Assembly: GCF_020889705.1 (NCBI RefSeq)
Contig: NZ_JACMYP010000052.1
Span: 1-38,966 of the forward strand
Source of the DNA: Bradyrhizobium altum
GTDB lineage: Bacteria; Pseudomonadota; Alphaproteobacteria; Rhizobiales; Xanthobacteraceae
Reading direction: 5' to 3'
Length of the DNA stretch: 38,966 nt
In this document: in pieces, positions 31,494 to 38,966 of the stretch
Position numbering within the stretch: the first letter of the stretch is position 1
Layout: each line of letters begins with the position of its first letter
Notes under the pieces: model-generated
What the model was told of the DNA's origin: nothing
Seen by the model: only the letters and a program-made list of their open reading frames with translations
Database searches by the model: none
Translations under genes and position numbers: made by a program

Positions 31494-32836
31494 GGCTCGC
31501 GCATTGCTTCTTTTGCACTGCGCAGCATGCCGCCGAGCAGATACATCGCCACCGATCGGGTGCCCACATTGACATCGCCCTGCAGCGTCATGCCGGGGAT
31601 GAGGCGGAAATTCCTCGGAACATCCTTGAAGTTGGTCTCGTCGACCGAGCATCGCGCCTTGTAGTAGGCATCGACCGGCTTTCCGTCCTCATCGGTGGTG
31701 AAGGCGCCTTCGCTGATCCAGCGAATCTTGCCCTGCGCCGTGCCGTGCTCCGCCGCGTTGAAGGCATCGACCTTCATCGTGCAGGGGTCGTTCGGCCGGA
31801 CGAAGCCGACATCGCGCGACAGGATCTGAATCTCCGCCTCGAGCCGGGTCTTGAGCGGCATCAGCGTGATGAAGGGATCACCCGGCTTCAGCACCGATCC
31901 GACCGAGAGCTTGGCGAGGGTCAGGACGACCGAGGGCTCGGCGGCCGTCCATCGCACCAGGTCCTGATGCTTGATGGCCTTGTCATAGTTTGAGCGGGCG
32001 GTATCAAGGCTGTTGCGCGTCGTGACCAGATCCTGGCTCAGCTGCGCATTCCATTGCTCGGCGAAGGCCTTGCGATCGGCCTTCAGCGATTCCAGCTGGT
32101 GTTGCGCCTCCAGCAGGGTGTTGTGCGTGTTGTCGATCTGGCGCAACAACTCCAGGCGATTATCCTGAGACAGATACAGGTTCAGCTTGGACCCGCTGCC
32201 GCTTTCGGCAAGCGTCGAGCGCATGTCCTCGATCTTGCCGGCGATCTCGGCACGTTGACTGTAGCGCTCGTCGTCCTTCTTCGACTTCTGGATCGTCGCT
32301 TCGGTCTGGCTGATCTTGGAGTCGTAGCTGTTCACCTGCGCGTTGTACTGGGCGACGCGCTGGTCGTAGAGCGCCTTCTGCAAGGCGTTGTACCGGGTGA
32401 CTTCCGGATCGTTGGACTGACCGAATGTCAGCGGCTTTCCGGACAATTCGGCCTCGTCGCGGGCAACCTGTGCGTCAAGGCTGGCAATCTGCAGCTTGTA
32501 CTGCGTGACGTCGGCCACGGTGAAGGTCGAGTCGAGCGTCGCAAGCAGCTGACCCGTCTCAACCTGCTCACCTTCCCGAACATCGATCGTCTTGATGATC
32601 GACGCGTCCAGGGCCTGCAGCACGTTGATCTGATCGACCGGAACGATCCTGCCGCCCACGCTCGTGATGACCCGATCGACGCGCGTGAAGCACATGATCG
32701 CCACGACGGAGACCAGGAACGCCGACAGCACGAACAGCGTCGCGCGGGCCAGCAACGGCTCGGCCGCCTCGCGGATGGCATCTGTTTCGGACTGGAACTG
32801 GCGAACGGTCGCGAGCGAAGCCTGATTAGGAGACAA
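31490..32836 (-). CDS. HlyD-family membrane fusion protein of type I secretion system
   Basis: 448 residues from a TTG at 32836, which has AGGAG eight bases upstream and overlaps the end of the ABC gene by 11 bases; an ATG-initiated frame at 32992 would lie deep inside that gene. A short cytoplasmic part (1-32) is followed by one membrane helix (about 33-52), a biotinyl-lipoyl-like half motif (GGRIVPVDQINVLQALDASI and VREGEQVETGQLLATLD, 61-105), a long coiled coil (about 110-310, with repeated Gln/Lys/Asp-rich heptads) and the C-terminal beta barrel (LAKLSVGSVLKPGDPFITLM onward, ending with GMTLQGDVNVGTRSV). It bridges the ABC exporter to an outer-membrane TolC-type channel, which is not encoded in this window. 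Confidence 0.94.
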   Translation of the reverse strand: MSPNQASLATVRQFQSETDAIREAAEPLLARATLFVLSAFLVSVVAIMCFTRVDRVITSVGGRIVPVDQINVLQALDASIIKTIDVREGEQVETGQLLATLDSTFTVADVTQYKLQIASLDAQVARDEAELSGKPLTFGQSNDPEVTRYNALQKALYDQRVAQYNAQVNSYDSKISQTEATIQKSKKDDERYSQRAEIAGKIEDMRSTLAESGSGSKLNLYLSQDNRLELLRQIDNTHNTLLEAQHQLESLKADRKAFAEQWNAQLSQDLVTTRNSLDTARSNYDKAIKHQDLVRWTAAEPSVVLTLAKLSVGSVLKPGDPFITLMPLKTRLEAEIQILSRDVGFVRPNDPCTMKVDAFNAAEHGTAQGKIRWISEGAFTTDEDGKPVDAYYKARCSVDETNFKDVPRNFRLIPGMTLQGDVNVGTRSVAMYLLGGMLRSAKEAMREP

Positions 32837-35060
32837 GGGTCGGACTCCTGAAGTTCTTCTCGTTGCGGCCCGCCGGCACGAGATGCGTATTCTGCTGGTA
32901 CCAGAGCGAGCTATAGATGTCGTTTCGTTCCAGAAGCTCGTCGTGGCGTCCGATGTCGTTGACCACGCCGCGATTGAGCACGAGGATCGCATCGGCCTTC
33001 GTGAGCGACGACAGCCGGTGCGAGATGATGATCAGCGTGCGCCCCTGGGCAATCCGAGAAATATTCGCGTTGACGATCGTCTCGCTCTCGGCATCGAGCG
33101 CGCTGGTCGCTTCGTCCAGGATCAGGATCGGCGGATTGACGATCAGCGCTCGCGCAATCGCGAGGCGCTGACGCTGCCCGCCGGAGAGATTGGTGGATCC
33201 CTCGTAGATATAGGTCTCGTAGCCGCGCGGCAGCTTGTCGATGAACTCCTCTGCGCCGGCCAAACGCGCCGCCCTGACAATGTCGTCGAAGGTCGCATCG
33301 GGCTTCGCGGCTGAAATGTTCTCGCGGATCGTGCCGCTGAACAGGAAGTTCTCCTGTAGCACGACGCCGACGTTGCGCCGGAGATGGTCGACATCGTATT
33401 CGCGGACATCGATGCCGTCGACCTTGATCAGACCGCCGTAGTCGGAGTGCAGCCGCTGCAACAGCCGCGTGATCGTGGTCTTGCCCGAGCCGCTCTTGCC
33501 CATCACGCCGAGCGTGGTGCCGAGCGGAATCTCGAACGAGATGTTGTTCAGCGCCGGCGACACCGCTCCCTTGTACTTGAATGTGACGCCGGAGAATTCG
33601 ACCAGTCCCTTGAGCGGGACCCGCACGCCATGGCCGGAACGTCCCTCCTCAGGCGGCTGATTCACCAGTCGGCCGACGATCGTGACTGCCGTGCGCGCCT
33701 CGTCATACTGGTTGATGAGCTGAGCCATCTGCATCAGCGGGCCGGCAACACGTTGCGACAGCATCAGAAAGGCAAACAGCGCGCCGACATAGACCGGATC
33801 GCCGCTCGACACGGCCAGGTAGACACCGAACGCATAGGGCGCACTCACCGCCAACCGTTCCAACGGACGCACCACCGTCTGGATCGCGGTTCCGGTCAGG
33901 CCTTCGGCAAGACGCGCCTTGGCGACGCGCGCCACCAGCACGTCCCACATGTGGCGCTGCCGCGTATCGAGCGCCAGCGATTTGATGGTCCGCATGCCGT
34001 TTAGACTCTGGATCAGGAACGCGCCCTGTGCGCCTTCGGCCGCCAGGGTTGCCGAGGACTTCTTCCGGTACGTCGGCAGCATCAGGATAAGCCAGGTTAC
34101 GATCACCCCGGCAAAGGCAAGAACCATCAGCGTCATGATCGGGCTGAAGAAGAACATGACCGGCAGGAAGAAGAACAGCGTCGTCGAATCGAGAATGGTT
34201 CCGAACAACTGCCCGGTGAGGAAGCCGCGAATTCGAAACACCTCGCGGATGTCCCGCGAAATCAGGCCGACAGCGTTCTGCTCGAAGTAGTCGATCGGCA
34301 GATTGAGCACTTTCTCGAACACGTAGGTCGACAGCTTGACGTCGAGGCGGGCCGTCAAACGCTGCACCAGATACTGCCGCAGGAACGTGAACGCCGCCTC
34401 GAACATGATGACCACGAACATGGCGATACACAGCACGTAGAACGTGTTGTAGGCCTTGTAGAAAATGACCTTGTCGGAGAGCAGCCGCCAGAACATGATC
34501 GGTGCCAGGCCCATGAAGCCCAGGATCAGCGCCGCGATCGCGACGTCACGCAGGATCCGCCGCTCGCGGAACAGCAATGCGGTGACAAAGCCGAAGCTGA
34601 ACGGCTGGGTCTCGTCGGAGATCTCGTAATCGCGCTTGGCCATGACGACGTCGCCCGACCAGATGTCCTCAAAGCGCGGTTGATCGATGACGAGCAGCGC
34701 ATCCTCGCTCGCATTCGGATCCTGCAAGACCACCCGGGTGCTGTTTTCATCGCCTTCGAGGCGCAGCAAGACCATGTGGCTGCCATCGCGCAGGCGAACG
34801 ATTGCCGGCAGCGCCCGCTTGAGATGGCTCAGCCCCTTCCAGTCCAGCGTGACGGCCTTGGCCGTCATGCCCGAGGAATTCGCGCACTTCAAAAGCTCGG
34901 CAAGCGTGACTTCCTGGTCGCCCAGCAGGTTGTCATGGATGAGCTGGGACGGGGTCAGGTGCAAACCATGCTGTCTTGCCACGATGACGAGACAGGCGAG
35001 ACCCGAGGGCGGCAGCGCCTCCACCGAAGGTGCGCCGACGAGCGAGAGGTGTTTGGTCAT
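32826..35060 (-). CDS. Type I secretion ABC transporter (permease/ATPase) with C39-like domain
   Basis: 744 residues from the ATG at 35060 (GAGG five bases upstream). Residues 1-150 form a C39-peptidase-like domain in which the catalytic Cys is replaced: the D-C-G-x-A-C-L motif reads PSGLACL (18-24), although DGSHMVLL (92-99) and LQDP (112-115) remain. Such inactive domains in HlyB-type exporters bind the unfolded RTX cargo. A six-helix membrane domain follows (about 170-450), then the ATPase with Walker A GKSGSGKT (521-528), ABC signature LSGGQ (625-629), Walker B ILILDE (645-650) and switch His681. It drives export of C-terminally tagged proteins straight to the outside. First gene of the operon with HlyD and Sel1 genes; the RTX genes upstream are the likely cargo. 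Confidence 0.95.
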   Translation of the reverse strand: MTKHLSLVGAPSVEALPPSGLACLVIVARQHGLHLTPSQLIHDNLLGDQEVTLAELLKCANSSGMTAKAVTLDWKGLSHLKRALPAIVRLRDGSHMVLLRLEGDENSTRVVLQDPNASEDALLVIDQPRFEDIWSGDVVMAKRDYEISDETQPFSFGFVTALLFRERRILRDVAIAALILGFMGLAPIMFWRLLSDKVIFYKAYNTFYVLCIAMFVVIMFEAAFTFLRQYLVQRLTARLDVKLSTYVFEKVLNLPIDYFEQNAVGLISRDIREVFRIRGFLTGQLFGTILDSTTLFFFLPVMFFFSPIMTLMVLAFAGVIVTWLILMLPTYRKKSSATLAAEGAQGAFLIQSLNGMRTIKSLALDTRQRHMWDVLVARVAKARLAEGLTGTAIQTVVRPLERLAVSAPYAFGVYLAVSSGDPVYVGALFAFLMLSQRVAGPLMQMAQLINQYDEARTAVTIVGRLVNQPPEEGRSGHGVRVPLKGLVEFSGVTFKYKGAVSPALNNISFEIPLGTTLGVMGKSGSGKTTITRLLQRLHSDYGGLIKVDGIDVREYDVDHLRRNVGVVLQENFLFSGTIRENISAAKPDATFDDIVRAARLAGAEEFIDKLPRGYETYIYEGSTNLSGGQRQRLAIARALIVNPPILILDEATSALDAESETIVNANISRIAQGRTLIIISHRLSSLTKADAILVLNRGVVNDIGRHDELLERNDIYSSLWYQQNTHLVPAGRNEKNFRSPTLVS

Positions 35061-35120
35061 GGAAGCCTCGAGGTTTCGACTGCGCAAGATCCGGTCCCTA
35101 GCGAGATATAACTTATCACT

Positions 35121-35134
35121 GTTAGTTCGCTAAC
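35121..35134. promoter_or_regulatory. Small inverted repeat upstream of exporter operon
   Basis: GTTAG-TTCG-CTAAC in an AT-rich 196-base gap before the exporter gene start (61 bases from its ATG). The nine-base core GTTAGTTCG also occurs, on the opposite strand, at 36044-36052 upstream of the methyltransferase gene. It may be an operator or a minor hairpin in the leader; the evidence is short. Confidence 0.3.
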
Positions 35135-35256
35135 GCAGCATTTTCAGCGCATCGTTCCGAAAAGATATGTGTCGCAACAAGCACAGAAGCCAGTTCCGGC
35201 CATTGCTACCGGTGGTTTAACCACGGAACCATTATAACATTATTTAACATCGACGA

Positions 35257-35886
35257 TCACGGGGCGGCGGTCTCCGTCTCCCGGAAGTCGAAGCCGCAGG
35301 CCTCGAGCTGCGGCCGGATCCGCCTCTCCTCGGCCTCCGGCATGAGCGCCAAGGCGCAGACCTCGAAGTTCCCGCTGCGAACGGACACCGTCGGAAACCC
35401 GGCGCTCAGCAGCAGGTTTCCCATCCGGTCGCACGAAAAACCGGTCTTGTGCGCCATGTGGTGGCGTCCCTGCTCGATCGCGCCGGAATGCCCGTAGATC
35501 ATATCAAGTGGCCGTATCGGACCGGCCGGCGAGACATAGGCGACCGCACCGAGACCCTGGGTCAGCATGTGCTGAGCCACCGCCTCAAGGTCGGGCGACA
35601 TGATCAGCGCGAATCCGTCCGGCTTGAGAACCTCGCGGAACTGGACGAATGTGGGATGTATCTCATGGGCATAGAGATGCTCCATCAGATGGGAGCACCA
35701 GATCGCGTCGAACGAGGCCGGCCGGCACAGTTTCGCGAGATCGGTAATCGAGCCGACGATGTCCGGACTCACGCTGCCGTCGACATCGAGGCGAACCTCC
35801 TCCCACTCATGCGACGTCAGGAGCGGCTGGATCCGCTTGGCAACCGTCGATCCAGCGCCGGCGTTCAGCATTTTCTTCTTGGCCAA
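35257..35886 (-). CDS. SAM-dependent methyltransferase (class I, Methyltransf_11-like)
   Basis: 209 residues from a TTG at 35886 with GGAG eight bases upstream; an ATG five codons later (MLNAGAGST) is the alternative. Motif I is LNAGAGS (7-13), an acidic LDVDG (33-37) follows, then IVGSITDL (43-50) and SFDAIWCSHLMEHL (58-71), FREVLKPDGFALIMSPDLE (83-101), the standard order of small-molecule class I enzymes. The substrate is unknown. The position between the exporter operon and the RTX genes suggests it modifies either the exported protein or a linked glycan, but only gene order supports this. Both flanks are intergenic with a terminator upstream, so it is probably transcribed on its own. Confidence 0.85.
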   Translation of the reverse strand: MAKKKMLNAGAGSTVAKRIQPLLTSHEWEEVRLDVDGSVSPDIVGSITDLAKLCRPASFDAIWCSHLMEHLYAHEIHPTFVQFREVLKPDGFALIMSPDLEAVAQHMLTQGLGAVAYVSPAGPIRPLDMIYGHSGAIEQGRHHMAHKTGFSCDRMGNLLLSAGFPTVSVRSGNFEVCALALMPEAEERRIRPQLEACGFDFRETETAAP

Positions 35887-36217
35887 TTCGAGAGCTCCGC
35901 GGTTCGCGCATTAAGCGGCTGATTTCTGCAGCGATCGCTCGTCCTGACCGAAGTTGATGGCGCCGCTGGAAAACCATCGGCCCCAGCACCGTTCGATCAA
36001 GCGAGCCACACGCCTTTACAAAAGCTACGTGGTCCGAATGTGACGAACTAACGTTCTAACGTCCGTTAACGGAATGCCTGGAGCGGAACTTGAGACGGAG
36101 CTCGCCCGATCCGACGCCGAATGATCGACAAGTTCCGATCACCGTGTTCGCACACCAACGAAAGGGCCGCCCAACCGAGGTCGAGGCGGCCCCCTCACTT
36201 CGTGAAGGCCTGGGGTG
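35887..36217. other. Intergenic region between RTX gene and methyltransferase
   Basis: 331 bases between two minus-strand genes. The right end has the RTX terminator (36164-36192). The middle has AACTAACGTTCTAACGTCCG with several overlapping TAACG half-sites (36046-36071), a possible regulatory cluster for the methyltransferase gene. No gene is visible. Confidence 0.5.
36164..36192 (-). terminator. Intrinsic terminator of first RTX gene
   Basis: On the minus strand GGGCCGCC, a 13-base loop and GGCGGCCC form an eight-base GC stem followed by TTTCG, starting 25 bases after the stop codon. It separates the RTX gene from the methyltransferase gene. Confidence 0.7.
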
Positions 36218-38104
36218 TTACAACCTGGTCGAGTGACCATCGTTGAAGATCAGGTATTCGATGTTGCTGATCTGGGTCACCTGGCCATTGCTGAAGTTGA
36301 TGTCCAGAGAACCGTCCTTGCCCGCGGTGATATCGGTCACGTCAGTCGAGGCGTGATCCAGGAAGGTCAGCGAGTCCTTGCTGCCGGCGCCACCGTCAAT
36401 GGTGTCTTTGCTGTGGAGGTTGGACAGGTAGAAGTAGTCCTGCCCCGAGCCACCGACCATCGAGGCCGTGCCGGTGGCGGAGCCGACGAACGAGGAACCG
36501 CCATTGCCGCCGATCAGCGTCTGCGTACCCGAGCCGGCGACCATCGTATCGTGTCCGGAGCCGCCATGCAGCGTGTCGTTGCCGGCACTGCCATAGAGCG
36601 AGTCGTTGCCGTCACCGCCGTAGAGCGAGGTCGCATGCGAGGCATCGCTGCCGGAATAGAGCACGTCGTTGCCGGCGCCGCCGTATTCCGCAACAGTGCC
36701 GGTGCCGCCCACCAGCAGGTCGTTGCCCGCGCCGCCATCCAGCGAGTCGGCACCCCCACCGCCATAGAGCGAGTCGTTGCCGGCACCGCCGTAGAGTGAG
36801 GTCGCGTGCGACGCATCGCTGCCCGAATAGAGCGCGTCGTTGCCGTTGCCGCCGTATTCGGCAACAGTGCGGGTACCGCCGACCAGCAGATCGTTGCCGG
36901 CGCCGCCATCCAGTGAGTCGGCACCCGCACCGCCATAGAGCGAGTCGTTGCCCGCACCGCCGTCCAGGATCGTGCCGTGCGATGCATCCGAGTGCGAGTA
37001 AACCGCATCGTTGCCGCTGCCACCATACTCCGCAACAGTCCCGGCAGCGCCGATCAGCAGGTCGTTGCCGGTACCGCCGTCCAGCGTGTCGGAACCGATA
37101 TTGGCAGGATTATACCCTGCACCGGCAACCAGCGTGTCGTCGCCCGCACCACCATCGAGCAACGTGCCGAGCCCATAACCGGCGCCTGACTTGAGAACGT
37201 CGTTGCCGCTGCCACCGTACTCCGCAGCCGTGGCGGTGCCGCCCTGCAGCAGGTCGTCACCGGCGCCGCCATCCAGCGTGTCGGCTTCGCCACTGGCACC
37301 ACCCTCCAGCGTGTCGTTGCCGTCACCGCCCGACAGGAACGAGCCGTACCACGCAAACAAGTTCGCGTAGAGCAGGTCGTCGCCGGCGCCGCCGTAGATC
37401 TGATCGCTGTATGTGCCGGCGACCAGCGTGTCATTGCCCGCGCCACCGTCGAGAGTCTCGTTGTAGAAACCCGCGCTCAACCAGTCGTCACCGGCGCCAC
37501 CATACAGGCGATCGTTGCCCCAGCCACCGAACAGCACGTCGTTGCCGCTACCGCCGTCCAGCGTGTTGATCCGGTCCAGTGAGTCCAGCGAGCTGCCGGA
37601 CAGCAGAGTATCGTCGCCGCTACCGCCATGCAGGTCCGACCAGTCACTGCCGTAAAGCCAGTCGTTGCCGGCGTCGCCGTAAATCTGGGTGTGGCCCACG
37701 CCGCCACCGTACACCGTGTCGTTGCCCGCGCCGGCAAGAACCGTGGTACCGCGGTTGTTGTTGATGGTGATATCGTCGTTGCCGACACCGGTCGCAACCA
37801 CCACCGGGGCGGCGCCGTTCACGGTCAGCGTCACGTCGCTCTTGGTGGCCTCGATGATTGCCTTCAGCTTGGCATCAAGCTTGATCGTATTGCTGGCGTT
37901 GGTTTCGATCAGAACATAGGCGTTCGGATCCGGGTTGCTGATCCCAGCCCCCTCCTGCACCGGGATGGTCGCGCCGTCATCCGGGCTGGTGTAGCCGATC
38001 CCCGCGCTGATCAGATAGTCGAGAATCTGTTGCCGGGTTGCGTGATCGATCGCGGAGCTGATCGCGGCCTTGAGCCCCGTCCGGTTCAGATTTTGCGTCA
38101 CCAT
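36218..38104 (-). CDS. RTX calcium-binding repeat protein, likely type I secretion substrate
   Basis: 628 residues, very acidic and Gly/Asp/Asn-rich, with almost no Cys or Lys in the repeats. Residues 1-120 are a non-repeated head (MVTQNLNRTGLKAAISSAID, then TLTVNGAAPVVVATGVGNDD). From about 120 to 530 the protein is nonapeptide repeats of the GGxGxDxLx type, which bind Ca2+ and fold into parallel beta rolls once outside the cell. Within these, a 57-residue super-repeat starting VAEYGG(S/N/A)GND occurs three times in exact register. The last 90 residues (YFYLSNLHSKDTIDGGAGSK to the end IEYLIFNDGHSTRL) are an uncleaved C-terminal export region. No N-terminal signal peptide, as expected for type I export. 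A second, closely related gene lies upstream. Confidence 0.93.
   Translation of the reverse strand: MVTQNLNRTGLKAAISSAIDHATRQQILDYLISAGIGYTSPDDGATIPVQEGAGISNPDPNAYVLIETNASNTIKLDAKLKAIIEATKSDVTLTVNGAAPVVVATGVGNDDITINNNRGTTVLAGAGNDTVYGGGVGHTQIYGDAGNDWLYGSDWSDLHGGSGDDTLLSGSSLDSLDRINTLDGGSGNDVLFGGWGNDRLYGGAGDDWLSAGFYNETLDGGAGNDTLVAGTYSDQIYGGAGDDLLYANLFAWYGSFLSGGDGNDTLEGGASGEADTLDGGAGDDLLQGGTATAAEYGGSGNDVLKSGAGYGLGTLLDGGAGDDTLVAGAGYNPANIGSDTLDGGTGNDLLIGAAGTVAEYGGSGNDAVYSHSDASHGTILDGGAGNDSLYGGAGADSLDGGAGNDLLVGGTRTVAEYGGNGNDALYSGSDASHATSLYGGAGNDSLYGGGGADSLDGGAGNDLLVGGTGTVAEYGGAGNDVLYSGSDASHATSLYGGDGNDSLYGSAGNDTLHGGSGHDTMVAGSGTQTLIGGNGGSSFVGSATGTASMVGGSGQDYFYLSNLHSKDTIDGGAGSKDSLTFLDHASTDVTDITAGKDGSLDINFSNGQVTQISNIEYLIFNDGHSTRL
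36524..37036 (-). repeat. Three in-frame 171-bp super-repeats in RTX gene
   Basis: Units 37036-36866, 36865-36695 and 36694-36524 each encode 57 residues beginning VAEYGG and containing YS(G/H)SDASH; the last unit diverges in its second half. The V-A-E-Y codons start exactly 171 bases apart. A looser 192-base spaced copy lies next to it (near 37228). The period in the protein, not a spacer-repeat structure, explains the array. Confidence 0.85.
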
Positions 38105-38244
38105 CGATGGAGCCCCTGCTTCGACGCGCTACATCATCTCTAAGCAAATACTCAAATTATCTCGATGACTCACAATTGGAGCAGGCTGCAACACTGCAAA
38201 GCTATCAGACAACATCTCCGAGCACTACCTGCAATCGAAAAAAA

Positions 38245-38274
38245 GCGCCGCCTCAACCATGGTTGAGGCGGCGC
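38245..38274 (-). terminator. Intrinsic terminator of second RTX gene
   Basis: A perfect 30-base palindrome (14-base arms GCGCCGCCTCAACC around AT), on the minus strand directly followed by seven T residues (38244-38238). This is the strongest terminator in the window. It lies about 60 bases after the second RTX stop codon, so the two RTX genes are transcribed separately, and the first must have its own promoter in 38105-38237. Confidence 0.9.
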
Positions 38275-38280
38275 CTTCCC

Positions 38281-38309
38281 TTAGTGCAGACCTAGTTTAG
38301 TGCAGACCT
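38281..38309. repeat. 13-bp direct repeat after second RTX gene
   Basis: TTAGTGCAGACCT occurs at 38281-38293 and again at 38297-38309. It lies between the stop codon and the terminator of the second RTX gene and looks like a local duplication. Confidence 0.6.
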
Positions 38310-38334
38310 GAGATCTTAGTTCAGGTTTGGGATC

Positions 38335-38966
38335 TTACAGCTTGGTCGAGTGACCATCGTTGAAGATTAGGTATTCGATGTTGCTGATCTGGGTCACCTG
38401 GCCATTGCTGAAGTTGACGTCCAGAGAACCGTCCTTGCCGGCGCTGATGCCGGTCACGTCGGTCGAGGCGTGATCCAGGAAGGTCAGCGAGTCCTTGTTG
38501 CCGGCACCACCGTCAATGGTGTCGCTGCTGTGGAGGTTGGACAGGTAGAAGTAGTCCTGACCAGATCCGCCAACCATCGAAGCCGTACCGGTCGCGGAGC
38601 CGACGAACGAGTCGTTGCCGCCGCCGCCAAGGAGGGTCTGGTTGCCCGAACCGGCGACCAGCGTGTCGCTGCCGGAGCCGCCATACAGCGTGTCATTGCC
38701 GGCACCGCCGTAGAGCGAGTCGTTGCCGGCACCGCCATAGAGCGAGGTCGCGTGCGACGCATCGCTGCCCGAGTAGAGCACGTCCTTGCCAGCGCCGCCG
38801 TACTCGGCAACAGTGCCGGTACCGCCGACCAGCAGGTCGTTGCCGGCGCCACCATAGAGCGTGTCGGCACCCGCACCGCCGTAGAGCGAGTCGTTGCCGG
38901 CACCGCCGTCGAGGATCGAGCCGTGCGACGCATCCGAGTTCGAGTAGAGCGCGTCGTTGCCTGCAC
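38335..38966 (-). CDS. Second RTX repeat protein, C-terminal part, cut by window edge
   Basis: The frame runs open from the right edge (in phase at 38964) to a TAA at 38335, at least 210 residues. It begins AGNDALYSNSDASHGSILDG and continues with the same GGAGNDSLYGGAG repeats, a VAEYGGAGKDVLYSGSDASH unit and a C-terminus that matches the first RTX protein almost residue by residue over the last 95 positions (only a handful of changes, for example Lys-to-Ser after NLH and Arg-to-Lys before the final Leu). The head of this protein is outside the window. Both are predicted cargo of the same exporter and arose by duplication. Confidence 0.92.
   Translation of the reverse strand, partial: AGNDALYSNSDASHGSILDGGAGNDSLYGGAGADTLYGGAGNDLLVGGTGTVAEYGGAGKDVLYSGSDASHATSLYGGAGNDSLYGGAGNDTLYGGSGSDTLVAGSGNQTLLGGGGNDSFVGSATGTASMVGGSGQDYFYLSNLHSSDTIDGGAGNKDSLTFLDHASTDVTGISAGKDGSLDVNFSNGQVTQISNIEYLIFNDGHSTKL

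Noticed and set aside
31494..31652. N-terminal extension of the Sel1 protein by 53 codons
   Set aside because: It lies wholly inside the HlyD gene in another frame and has no Sel1 character; the ATGATG on the HlyD stop is the better start.
36524..37240. Regularly spaced repeats that might be taken for a CRISPR array
   Set aside because: The 171- and 192-base periods are multiples of three in an open frame and encode RTX nonapeptide repeats; no short identical repeats with unique spacers exist.
1..38966. tRNA, rRNA or prophage genes
   Set aside because: I scanned the intergenic spaces by eye for tRNA-like ends and for integrase or structural phage proteins and found none that could be supported.

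Overview
The window looks like chromosomal DNA of a high-GC alphaproteobacterium of the order Rhizobiales, most likely Bradyrhizobium or a close relative. The reasons are the codon bias, the gene families (CcmI, an OmpR-type regulator of the rhizobial FeuP kind, a BTLCP-type transglutaminase-like protease, VanZ-like protein) and several dispersed intergenic repeats that I recognise from Bradyrhizobium genomes. No search was run; all product names rest on motifs and family knowledge.

Layout. 1-6.1 kb is mostly on the minus strand: the start of ccmI, a conserved unknown protein, a gene-poor stretch (2.0-3.1 kb), two tiny conserved-looking proteins (one behind an FNR/FixK-like palindrome) and a two-component pair whose regulator and kinase genes are separated by a dispersed repeat. 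6.4-9.7 kb has a VanZ-like membrane protein, galE, a LapG-like periplasmic cysteine protease and a ParA-like ATPase. 9.7-25.9 kb is a surface-polysaccharide island: a GT4 glycosyltransferase, a proline-rich unknown protein coupled to a large multidomain GT2 enzyme, a second large GT2 enzyme, ugd (UDP-glucuronate), the four dTDP-L-rhamnose genes split into two divergent pairs (rfbCD and rfbAB), a methyltransferase-like protein, a GT92-like glycosyltransferase and a Tat-exported GH99-like protein. 26-29.1 kb holds a small GT2 enzyme and a WbsX-like (GH99-like fold) protein.

29.4-39.0 kb is a type I secretion locus read on the minus strand: ABC exporter, HlyD-type adaptor and a long Sel1-repeat protein in a tightly overlapping operon, preceded by a methyltransferase and two tandem RTX (Ca2+-binding nonapeptide repeat) proteins, the second running off the window. 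No outer-membrane TolC-like gene is present.

Together the genes suggest one cell-surface programme: nucleotide sugars (UDP-Gal, UDP-GlcA, dTDP-Rha) feed many glycosyltransferases that build a rhamnose-containing surface glycan, next to a dedicated exporter and its likely RTX cargo. The arrangement recalls loci where an RTX surface-layer or adhesin protein is anchored on a polysaccharide, but that link is an inference. Most intergenic spaces between convergent genes carry strong hairpins.
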